Origin: Halobacteriales archaeon SW_9_67_25
GTDB lineage: Archaea > Halobacteriota > Halobacteria > Halobacteriales > Haloarculaceae
Direction of reading: 5' to 3'
Assembly: GCA_003022745.1 (NCBI GenBank)
Contig: PXSU01000004.1
Span: 1-7,415, forward strand
DNA length: 7,415 nt
Position numbers and translations under genes: made by a program. Of the stretch, positions 1 to 6,854 are shown piece by piece. Numbering within the stretch: position 1 is the first letter of the stretch; each line of letters begins with the position of its first letter. A model generated the notes under the pieces. It saw only the letters and a program-made list of their open reading frames with translations, was not told where the DNA came from and did not search any database.

Positions 1-22
1 CGTTCGGGCCAAAGCGAAAGTG

Positions 23-847
23 ATGGCATCGGACACCCAGCCGGGTGGCGTTCCGCCGGCAGGACCGCCCGACGCGGACCCGCCGCTGTACAAGTTCGGA
101 TCTTTAGATGAGCGTGTCCAGAGCCTCACCCACTCAGTTGGACTTATAATTGCTGCCTTCACGTTTGGGATCTTGTTGGTTATTTTCGCGGGAGTTTTTT
201 TCCGCTTGACCGGAATAATATCAAATACTGATGCACCACCAGCGTGGATTAACGCTTTAATTACGGGATTGCAATTTTTTGGTTTCTATGTTGTTTGTCT
301 TCTATACATCTGCTATATATCGGATAATCGTAATTTGATAAACATCGATTTGCCCTCACTCCGTGATGTCGGATGGATAATAATTGGCTTTGTTAGCCTG
401 ATAATCCTTTTATTAGTGGTGAATTGGATTATGTCGTTTTTAAATATAAGTCCTGCTGAAAATGCAGCTATCACACAAGGACAGCAACAACCAGTTTATT
501 TTTTGTATTTAATACCAATTGCATTCTTATTGAATGGACCAGCTGAAGAACTACTTTTCCGTGGGCTTGTTCAGGGATTATTCCGACGTGCCTACGGTAT
601 CTTACCTGGTGTCTTTTTTTCTGCTGTACTATTTGGTGTTGTTCATTTTGTTGCACTCATACAATCCAACCCGAGTACGGTTGAATTGTTTTCTACGCTT
701 GTGGTGATCTCGGTCCTCGGTGTTGTTCTGGGCCTTATTTATGAATGGAGTCAAAATCTTGTTGTACCGATGGTTGTCCATGCCCTATTTAATGCAATGC
801 AATTCGGTATGCAATATTTGCGTACAACTGGTCAACTTCCAAGTTAA
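23..847 (+). CDS. CPBP-family (CAAX/Abi) intramembrane metalloprotease
   Basis: A 274-274-residue-class polytopic membrane protein of the CPBP family (relatives of Rce1 prenyl-protein endopeptidase and of bacteriocin self-immunity proteins). Counting from the GTG at 20, the three signature motifs are all present: EELLFR with E176, E177 and R181; FGVVH with F205 and H209; HALFN with H254 and N258. These residues normally form the intramembrane active site, so the enzyme looks intact. About seven hydrophobic segments follow a proline-rich, soluble N-terminus of about 35 residues. The start could be GTG at 20 or the adjacent ATG at 23; I prefer ATG. The promoter lies outside the window. Codons 1 to about 30 are GC-rich, then composition falls sharply (sampled 60-base rows at 30-48 percent GC against 72 percent in the transporter genes), which suggests transfer or recombination. 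The substrate is unknown; nothing nearby resembles a prenylated protein or a halocin. Confidence 0.93.
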   Translation: MASDTQPGGVPPAGPPDADPPLYKFGSLDERVQSLTHSVGLIIAAFTFGILLVIFAGVFFRLTGIISNTDAPPAWINALITGLQFFGFYVVCLLYICYISDNRNLINIDLPSLRDVGWIIIGFVSLIILLLVVNWIMSFLNISPAENAAITQGQQQPVYFLYLIPIAFLLNGPAEELLFRGLVQGLFRRAYGILPGVFFSAVLFGVVHFVALIQSNPSTVELFSTLVVISVLGVVLGLIYEWSQNLVVPMVVHALFNAMQFGMQYLRTTGQLPS

Positions 848-865
848 ATAATAGATGTAGAAACC

Positions 866-883
866 GTCTGACAGCTGTCTGAC
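866..883 (+). promoter_or_regulatory. Candidate operator: direct repeat and palindrome ahead of the RHH gene
   Basis: GTCTGAC occurs at 866-872 and again at 877-883, exactly 11 bases apart, about one helical turn. Between and within them lies the perfect 10-base palindrome GACAGCTGTC (870-879). The block ends 5 bases before the TATA-like box of the small ribbon-helix-helix gene. Proteins of that family often bind two half-sites spaced by about one turn and repress their own promoter, so autoregulation is an attractive inference. No binding data exist here. Confidence 0.4.
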
Positions 884-888
884 CGGTG

Positions 889-894
889 TTTAAG
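889..894 (+). promoter_or_regulatory. TATA-like box for a leaderless transcript of the RHH gene
   Basis: TTTAAG lies 25-30 bases before the ATG at 919. In haloarchaea transcription starts about 25 bases downstream of the TATA box, so the transcript should begin at or next to that ATG. No Shine-Dalgarno sequence precedes the ATG, which agrees with leaderless translation. This placement is the main reason for choosing ATG 919 over the GTG at 886. Confidence 0.6.
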
Positions 895-918
895 TGTGTT
901 TGCGGTCGTCTCTCCCGT

Positions 919-1068
919 ATGCCGACCCGTTTTACAGTCGTCTGTGACGACGATGTCGCCGGCCGGGTCGCGGACCTGGCACGGCAGTACGACCTCACAG
1001 AGGAGGAGGTCCTCCGGCAGCTCGTCGAACTCGGCCTTGACGAAATCGACGAGAAGGCGACGCCCTGA
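919..1068 (+). CDS. Small ribbon-helix-helix (CopG/Arc-like) DNA-binding protein
   Basis: A 49-residue acidic protein with the plan of a ribbon-helix-helix regulator. A short beta strand comes first (RFTVVC, residues 4-9), then helix 1 (about 12-24, VAGRVADLARQY), a turn with LTEEE (26-30), and helix 2 (about 28-40, EEEVLRQLVELGL). Such proteins form intertwined dimers whose paired strands enter the DNA major groove. The start at 919 is chosen from the TATA box at 889-894; the frame is open back to a GTG at 886, but those 11 codons read as unrelated sequence and overlap the promoter. The stop codon TGA (1066-1068) directly abuts the stop of the convergent NOB1-like gene. The DNA target is unknown; the repeat at 866-883 is the obvious candidate. 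Many haloarchaeal proteins of this size are annotated only as CopG-family or hypothetical. Despite the neighbouring PIN protein this is not a normal toxin-antitoxin pair, because the genes converge. Confidence 0.75.
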   Translation: MPTRFTVVCDDDVAGRVADLARQYDLTEEEVLRQLVELGLDEIDEKATP

Positions 1069-1527
1069 TTAGGCGGGGTTCTTGCGGGAGAGTTCGCTCC
1101 CACAGACCGGACACCGGTCGTGGTGGTCGTCGAACTCGCGGCCACACCCCTGGCACTGGAACGTCCAGGCCCGTTGCTCCGCGATGCCCTCGCGGTCGAT
1201 GACTTCGACGGGGACGTCGAGTTTCTCGGCGACGTTTTGCATCGCGTAGTCGTCGGTGACGAGCAGCCCGTCCAGCTCGAACGCGGCGGCGACCAGCCGG
1301 ACGTCCGTCCGGGAGAGTTCCTCGAAGTCGCCGGTTTCGCGGGCGGCCCGCTCGATGCGTTCGACGGTCTCGCTGTCGGGGATGTGGAGGTGCATCCCCG
1401 ACCCCTCCATCGCGTCGAAGCGGTAGGCGCTTTCGTCTTCGAGTTCCTCCCGGACCAGCGGGATGGTCGCGATCCGCTCGTCGGTGTGATAGTCGTTGAT
1501 GAACGCCGAGGAATCGAGGACGTGCAT
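1069..1527 (-). CDS. nob1: NOB1-like endonuclease: PIN domain plus zinc ribbon
   Basis: A 152-residue protein matching the archaeal NOB1 family, which cleaves the 3' end of pre-16S rRNA during small-subunit maturation. The PIN domain spans about residues 1-112. Its likely metal-binding acids are D5 (in LDSSAF), E28 (in REELED), D75 (in RTDVRLVAAA) and D92/D93 (in VTDDYAM). A linker leads to a C-terminal zinc ribbon with C125-x2-C128 and C139-x2-C142. All expected residues are present, so it looks functional. It starts 4 bases after the stop of the PRC-barrel gene and is almost certainly co-transcribed from the promoter at 1798-1804. No separate promoter is evident. The PIN plus C-terminal ribbon arrangement distinguishes it from VapC toxins, which lack the ribbon. 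The 3' end meets the convergent RHH gene with no intervening base, so its transcript probably terminates inside that gene. Confidence 0.92.
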   Translation of the reverse strand: MHVLDSSAFINDYHTDERIATIPLVREELEDESAYRFDAMEGSGMHLHIPDSETVERIERAARETGDFEELSRTDVRLVAAAFELDGLLVTDDYAMQNVAEKLDVPVEVIDREGIAEQRAWTFQCQGCGREFDDHHDRCPVCGSELSRKNPA

Positions 1528-1531
1528 ACCG

Positions 1532-1774
1532 CTACCGTTCGATGATCATGTGGTCCTTGACTGCCTGTACGCGACCGACCGGGATGCGAAGCCGGCCCGC
1601 CGAGTCGGTCTCGAACTCCGTCTGGACGCTGCCTTCCTCGCTGGGTTCGACCAGCAGGTCCTGGAGACGGCCCGAATCCAGGTCCATCGTGATGTTGTAC
1701 AGCATCCCGAGGTCGGCCCCGTCCGACCCCATCACGGCCTTGCCCGAGAGGTTCTCCGCGAGTATCTCTGTCAT
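1532..1774 (-). CDS. PRC-barrel domain protein
   Basis: An 80-residue single-domain PRC-barrel protein: LSGKAVMGSDGADLGMLYNI near the N-terminus, then a DLDSGRLQDLLVEP strand-turn-strand, and a C-terminal RIPVGRVQAVKDHMII strand. PRC-barrel domains occur in RimM (16S rRNA processing) and in photosynthetic reaction centre H subunits. Free-standing archaeal copies are thought to act in RNA metabolism, which suits its pairing with the NOB1-like gene 4 bases downstream. The start is set by ATG at 1774, which has a TATA box 24-30 bases upstream (leaderless). The same frame stays open for a further 113 codons upstream, up to an ATG at 2113, encoding a histidine-kinase fragment. A 193-residue membrane-anchored fusion is therefore formally possible, but 80 residues is the usual size of the haloarchaeal family. 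Confidence 0.88.
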   Translation of the reverse strand: MTEILAENLSGKAVMGSDGADLGMLYNITMDLDSGRLQDLLVEPSEEGSVQTEFETDSAGRLRIPVGRVQAVKDHMIIER

Positions 1775-2113
1775 GCGCCGGTGTACCGACCGAACACATA
1801 TAAACGCCACGGGGCGTCGGACGCCCGTCGGGATGTCGTTGCGGAGGTTGTGGCGCAGCACGCGGTGGAGCACCTGGTTGCGCAGGAGCAACTGCTGGTT
1901 CGAGTTCCGGAGTTCGCGGACGACACCCACCAGCCCGCCGGCCACGGTGAGCGTCCCCAGCCCCGACACGAGGAGGACTGTCTCGGCCCCCAGGAACACC
2001 ACTCCGGAGGTCGTACTGGAGACGGCAACGACAACCGAGCCGATTCCGAGGGCGGCGGCGCTGTAGCTCTCACCGAGGGCGCGCTTCGTCACTCGCATCC
2101 GTCTGAGAGCCAT
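1775..2113 (-). pseudogene. Histidine kinase fragment: membrane helices and H-box, no ATPase domain
   Basis: This reading frame has 113 codons from ATG at 2113 (alternative ATG at 2098). It encodes two hydrophobic helices (about residues 18-36 and 41-66), a linker of coiled-coil character (about 67-82), and VLHRVLRHNLRND, the H-box typical of many haloarchaeal sensor kinases, with H88 as the likely phosphate acceptor. Homology stops after I94 (about base 1832). The rest of the H-box hairpin and the whole HATPase domain (N, G1 and G2 boxes) are absent. The next 19 codons are the promoter region of the PRC-barrel gene, and the frame runs into that gene without a stop. The fragment cannot autophosphorylate. 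It is most likely the 5' remnant of a kinase truncated by deletion or rearrangement. It could still be expressed as a membrane-anchored PRC fusion. No convincing promoter was seen upstream. Confidence 0.65.
1798..1804 (-). promoter_or_regulatory. TATA box of the PRC-barrel/NOB1 operon
   Basis: On the minus strand TTTATAT occupies positions -30 to -24 relative to the ATG at 1774. It is close to the haloarchaeal consensus (TTTAWA) and correctly spaced for a leaderless transcript. It supports the short 80-residue PRC-barrel product. It lies inside the open frame that continues from the kinase fragment. Confidence 0.7.
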
Positions 2114-2403
2114 CGTCAGTACCCCGGACTTCCAGTCACCTGCTCGTACCTGTACTAAGTATTCTCACCAATAATAATAGTATCGGTCATTATCGTCTAA
2201 ATTAATCCAGTAGAAAAATATTGAAAGGAAATAGATGAAAGCGTAAAATATGCCATAACAGATTTTCAGAGACTTTCGTTCGACGAAAAAATGACAGTTT
2301 TTGACCGGCTTATTATTAATTTTGATATCGACGGTTGTAGAACCATCCGGTCATCGGCACGGAGCAGACCTGGGTGTGGCAAGATAGCGTGGGACCGGGC
2401 CGG
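2114..2403. other. AT-rich gene-free interval between the kinase remnant and the transporter operon
   Basis: About 290 bases, strongly AT-rich between 2155 and 2340. I find no convincing gene in it. It has several short symmetries: the hairpin TTTCGT-TCG-ACGAAA (2274-2288); a 7-base inverted repeat, TGACCGG at 2302-2308 and CCGGTCA at 2347-2353, separated by 38 bases; and the near-palindrome GACCGG-G-CCGGTC (2393-2405), which overlaps the dppF stop codon. The interval must hold the terminator of the transporter operon and any promoter of the kinase fragment. It may also be a scar of past insertion, but no terminal repeats or transposase remains were recognised. Confidence 0.6.
2214..2291 (-). 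terminator. Possible T-tract termination zone for the dpp operon
   Basis: Archaeal terminators are chiefly runs of T in the coding strand. Downstream of dppF on the minus strand there is a T6 run (2291-2286) and a T5 run (2218-2214) in AT-rich DNA. The small hairpin at 2274-2288 overlaps the first run. The assignment rests on position and composition only. Confidence 0.35.
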
Positions 2404-3660
<1,257 letters not shown>

Positions 3661-3661
3661 G

Positions 3662-4798
3662 CTACGGGTCACCCCCGTCGTGGCCGTCCCGGCTCGGCCC
3701 ATCCCCGAAGTGGTCCTCGGCCAGTGGGGGGCTGTCGCCGTAGTCCATCCCCGTCAGCACGCACCGTGCGGTGTGGTCCGCGCTGCCGGCGGCCGACCGT
3801 TCGTCGGGGTCATCGAGGCAGGCCTCCATGGCCTTCGGACAGCGGTCGGCGAAGTAACAGCGCTCGCCCATCTCCGAATCGAGCAGGCTCGGGACGTTCC
3901 CGGCGATGGGCGTGAGGCGTCCGCCCACGGAATCGAGGTCCGGAACCGACCCGAGCAGGCCCTGCGTGTAGGGGTGGACCGGCCGCTCGAAGACGTCCGA
4001 GAGCGTCCCGCGTTCGACGATCTCGCCGGCGTACATGACTGCGATGCGGTCGCACATCCGGGCGATCACGCCCAGGTTGTGCGTTATCAGGAGGATGGTC
4101 ATCCCCCGCTCGGCCTGCAGGTCCGCCAGCAAATCGAGTATCTGTGCCTGAACAGTGACGTCCAGGGCGGTGGTGGGTTCGTCGGCGACCAGCAGGTCGG
4201 GTTCGCCCGCCAGCACCTGGGCGATCAGCGCCCGCTGTAACATCCCGCCCGAGTACTCGTGGGGGTACTCCTCGGCGCGCTCGGCCGGGTCGGGAATGCC
4301 GACCTGTTCGAGCAACTCGACTGCCCGGGCCTCGCTCGCCTCGTCGAGATAGCCGCTACCGGGAACGGTGCCGCCGACCAGGAACTTCGCCAGGCCGTAC
4401 CCCTGGGTGCGCGAGTCCACCGACCGCGGGTTGGCGTCGGCGCGGCGCTGGACCTCGACGGCCTCGGCGATCTGCTCGCCGACCGTCAGCGAGGGGTTGA
4501 GGCTGCTCGCGGGGTCCTGAAAGACGGTGCCGAAGGTCGGCCCGCGCAATCCCCGCCGCACGCGGTCGGGCAACCCCAGGAGGTCGACGAACGACCCGTC
4601 GACGGCGTCCGGGCGGTCCGCGCGGACGTCCGCGGCGAGGTCGGCGTCGCGCAACCTCTTGCCCGACCCCGACTCTCCGACGACGCCGAACACCTCGCCC
4701 TCGCGGACCTCGAAGCTCACGCCGTCGACGGCGTTGACCTGTCCCTCCTGGGTGAAAAACCGCGTCTGCAGGTCCCGCACTCTGAGGAGGTCGGCCAT
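3662..4798 (-). CDS. dppD: Dipeptide/oligopeptide ABC transporter ATP-binding protein, DppD type, with damaged Walker A
   Basis: A 378-residue ATPase partner of DppF. The signature SGGMLQ (183-188), Walker B LLVADEP (202-208, E207), H-loop H240, Q94 in VFQDP and the oligopeptide C-terminal domain (HPYTQ at 275-279) are all present. C314-x5-C320-x6-C327-x18-C346 resembles the four-cysteine iron-sulphur motif reported in some DppD proteins. The P-loop is abnormal: GESGSGK (41-47) is followed by R48 instead of Ser/Thr. The usual helix and the strand with a glycine turn are missing, and the chain goes straight into RLRDADLAADVRADRPDAVDG. The other frames do not restore the motif, so an in-frame deletion of roughly 20-25 codons near base 4657 is the best explanation. 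ATP binding at this site should be impaired. The ATG at 4798 shares its A with the dppC stop. The frame is open to 5311, but that part is antisense-like noise within dppC. Confidence 0.9.
   Translation of the reverse strand: MADLLRVRDLQTRFFTQEGQVNAVDGVSFEVREGEVFGVVGESGSGKRLRDADLAADVRADRPDAVDGSFVDLLGLPDRVRRGLRGPTFGTVFQDPASSLNPSLTVGEQIAEAVEVQRRADANPRSVDSRTQGYGLAKFLVGGTVPGSGYLDEASEARAVELLEQVGIPDPAERAEEYPHEYSGGMLQRALIAQVLAGEPDLLVADEPTTALDVTVQAQILDLLADLQAERGMTILLITHNLGVIARMCDRIAVMYAGEIVERGTLSDVFERPVHPYTQGLLGSVPDLDSVGGRLTPIAGNVPSLLDSEMGERCYFADRCPKAMEACLDDPDERSAAGSADHTARCVLTGMDYGDSPPLAEDHFGDGPSRDGHDGGDP
3669..3676 (-). promoter_or_regulatory. Shine-Dalgarno site that decides the dppF start
   Basis: The minus-strand sequence GGGGGTGA matches the core GGTGA of the archaeal ribosome-binding consensus (GGAGGTGA). 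It ends 8 bases before GTG 3660. It lies within the last codons of dppD, so ribosomes finishing dppD can restart on dppF. Confidence 0.6.
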
Positions 4799-5814
4799 CA
4801 GACTCCCCCCTCGCCCTGGTCGACGCCGGGGTCGAGCGCGTCGCGCAGCCAGTCGCCGATCAGGTTGATGCCGACGACAGAGATGACGATCGCGATCCCC
4901 GGCATCGTGGCGATCCACCACGAGCTGGCGAGGTAGTCCCGGCCCTGTGCGATGTCGAGGCCCCACGAGAGGTTCGCCCCCGAGAACCCGAGGAAGGAGA
5001 GCGCGCTCTCCAGCAGGATGATCGCCGCAATCTGGATGGTCGCCAGCACCAGGATGGGCGTGATGCTGTTTGGGAGGACGTGCTCGCGGATGATCGTCCG
5101 GTCGGAGGCACCGATCGCCCGGGCGGCGGTGACGTACTCCGCCGAGCGGATCGAGAGGGCCTCCCCGCGAGCGACGCGGGCAAACCACACCCAGTTGACC
5201 AGCGCGACGACAACCACGACCGTCCCCGGGATGACCGCCGATTCTGGCATCCCCGGGGCGAGACCGAGACGCACGAACGGGTCGGGGATGGCGATCGACT
5301 GGCGCCCCCACAGACCGATGAGAGCGATGGCAAGCACCAGCGACGGGAACGCCAACATTACGTCGGCGACGCGCATCAGCCCGTCGTCGACGCGGCCGCC
5401 GTAGTAGCCCGCGGTCAGCCCCACGACCACGCCCAGCGCGACCGCCAGTGCAGTCCCGAAGATGCCGACAAGCAACGAGGTGCGCGCGCCGAAGAGTACC
5501 CGCGAGAGGACGTCACGGCCCACCGAGTCGGTGCCCAGCGGGTGGCTCGCCGTCGCGTTGACCTGGACCTCCTGTTCGACCACCTGAATCTCGCCGTCGA
5601 CCATCTCGCTTGTCGTCTGGTTCTCGGTCGTCGAGAAGCCAAGCGGCGGGAGCGAGGCGTTCCCGGGGTCGGTCGCCGTCGGGTCGTGGGGTGCCAGGAG
5701 TGGCGCGAAGGCTGCTGCGACAAGGACCAGCGCGACCAGCGCCACGCCGAGTTTCGCGAGCGCGCTCTCCCGGAGTTCCGCCTTCAGGTTCCGTTTCGTC
5801 CGGTCGGAAACCAT
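4798..5814 (-). CDS. dppC: Dipeptide/oligopeptide ABC transporter permease, DppC type
   Basis: A 338-residue inner-membrane permease with about six membrane helices (near residues 19-41, 113-138, 149-170, 194-215, 251-275 and 301-322). The characteristic HPLGTDSVGRDVLSR segment (91-105) precedes helix 2. The ATPase-docking EAA loop is clear: EYVTAARAIGAS..IIREHVLPN (about 226-249). The extracellular stretch of about 50 residues between helix 1 and HPLGTD is acidic and Thr/Asn-rich, as haloarchaeal homologues often are. The protein appears complete. Its ATG overlaps the stop codon of dppB by one base (TAATG), and its own stop overlaps the dppD start by one base, so the three genes are translationally coupled. 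With DppB it forms the transmembrane channel. Dpp and nickel-type permeases cannot be told apart from the sequence alone. Confidence 0.95.
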   Translation of the reverse strand: MVSDRTKRNLKAELRESALAKLGVALVALVLVAAAFAPLLAPHDPTATDPGNASLPPLGFSTTENQTTSEMVDGEIQVVEQEVQVNATASHPLGTDSVGRDVLSRVLFGARTSLLVGIFGTALAVALGVVVGLTAGYYGGRVDDGLMRVADVMLAFPSLVLAIALIGLWGRQSIAIPDPFVRLGLAPGMPESAVIPGTVVVVVALVNWVWFARVARGEALSIRSAEYVTAARAIGASDRTIIREHVLPNSITPILVLATIQIAAIILLESALSFLGFSGANLSWGLDIAQGRDYLASSWWIATMPGIAIVISVVGINLIGDWLRDALDPGVDQGEGGV

Positions 5815-6845
5815 TATTCGTAGTCCACCCGCGGGTCCAGCGACGCGTACAGCGCGTCGACGGCGATGTTCAGCAGGACGAAGCTCACGCCGATGACGAT
5901 AAGGGACGCCTGGATCAGCGGCCAGTCACGCACGTTGATCGAGCCGATCAACAACGTTCCGAGCCCGGGCCAGGCGAAGACGGCCTCGGTGATGACCGCT
6001 CCGCCGATGAGCGTCCCCAGCTGGAGGCCCAGCACGGTGATGACCGGGATGAGCGTGTTCCGGAGCGCGTGGCGGTACCGCACCAGCGTCTCGGGCAGTC
6101 CCTTCGCCCGGGCGGCGTCGACGTAGGGTTTGCCCAGTTCGTCGAGCATCCCGCTCCTGGTCAGCCGCGTGATCAGTGCCGTGAAGTACGTGCCCAGGGT
6201 GAGCGCGGGCAGCGTGATGTGCCACAGCCACGTCCCCAGCGTCCCGGCGAACGCCCGGACGTCCAGGGGCACCGCAACCGACGGCCCCGCGAGTTCGACC
6301 GCCACGAGGTGGCCGAAGATCTCCAGAAAGCCGACGGGGCGCTGGCTGGTCGGAAAGAGGTTCAACTGGACGGCCGCCACCAGGATGAGCATGATGCCCA
6401 GCCAGAAGTTCGGCGTCGAGATGCCGACCAGCGAGAACAGCGTCGCCCCGTAGTCGGCGGGCTGGTGGCGCCGGGTCGCGCTGATCACGCCAAGCGGGAT
6501 GGCGATGACGACCGCGACGACCGACGCCGCCACCGCGAGTTCGATTGTCGCCGGCAGGCGCGCGAACACGATGGCACTTGCCTCCTGGCCCCGGAGGTAC
6601 GAAAAGCCCATGTCGCCACGGACCAGCCCCGCCAGATACTCGGCATACTGGACGTACATCGGCCGGTTCAGCCCCAGTTCCTCGGCGATCCGGCGCCGGA
6701 GTTCCGGACTGGCGTCCAGGGGCGCGATGAAGTTGACCGGGTCACCCGGCGAGATGAAGCGCAACAGGAAGACCACGGTCACGACTCCCCAGACGACGAA
6801 CACCCCGTGCACACCGCGCCTGAGCAGGAACCGGCCAAGCGACAT
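5814..6845 (-). CDS. dppB: Dipeptide/oligopeptide ABC transporter permease, DppB type
   Basis: A 343-residue permease partner of DppC. The N-terminus is typical (MSLGRFLLRR and a first helix at about 11-31), followed by the ISPGDPV motif (31-37) and an extracellular region with the EELGLNRPMYVQYAEYL segment (55-71). Further helices lie near 99-121, 134-160, 206-227, 265-289 and 307-330. The EAA docking loop is PYVDAARAKGLPETLVRYRHALRN (240-263), written here in two parts: PYVDAARAKGLPE and TLVRYRHALRN. The C-terminus LDPRVDYE is usual for the family. GTG at 6851 is also possible (two more residues), but ATG 6845 has an AGGCGGTG ribosome-site match just upstream and gives the family's common start. 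The gap to the dppA stop is only 9 bases (3 if GTG is used), which is unusually tight for a binding-protein/permease junction. The protein looks complete. Confidence 0.94.
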   Translation of the reverse strand: MSLGRFLLRRGVHGVFVVWGVVTVVFLLRFISPGDPVNFIAPLDASPELRRRIAEELGLNRPMYVQYAEYLAGLVRGDMGFSYLRGQEASAIVFARLPATIELAVAASVVAVVIAIPLGVISATRRHQPADYGATLFSLVGISTPNFWLGIMLILVAAVQLNLFPTSQRPVGFLEIFGHLVAVELAGPSVAVPLDVRAFAGTLGTWLWHITLPALTLGTYFTALITRLTRSGMLDELGKPYVDAARAKGLPETLVRYRHALRNTLIPVITVLGLQLGTLIGGAVITEAVFAWPGLGTLLIGSINVRDWPLIQASLIVIGVSFVLLNIAVDALYASLDPRVDYE

Positions 6846-6854
6846 GTCCACCGC

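Noticed and set aside
919..1527. RHH plus PIN proteins as a VapBC-type toxin-antitoxin pair
   Set aside because: The genes converge rather than forming an operon with the antitoxin first, and the PIN protein has a C-terminal zinc ribbon typical of NOB1.
789..1799. Long minus-strand reading frames across the RHH, NOB1 and PRC region, and plus-strand frames across 1120-2158
   Set aside because: They are Arg/Ser/Pro-rich shadows of the real genes, a usual effect of high-GC haloarchaeal coding sequence.
4600..4680. A frameshift as the cause of the abnormal DppD P-loop
   Set aside because: I translated both other frames through the region. Neither gives GK[S/T] nor the expected helix, and the actual frame keeps haloarchaeal codon usage throughout. 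An in-frame deletion fits better.
4799..5311. A long upstream extension of dppD (frame open to 5311)
   Set aside because: The extension is an Arg/Pro/His-rich out-of-frame reading of dppC. ATG 4798 starts a normal ABC N-terminus and overlaps the dppC stop by one base.
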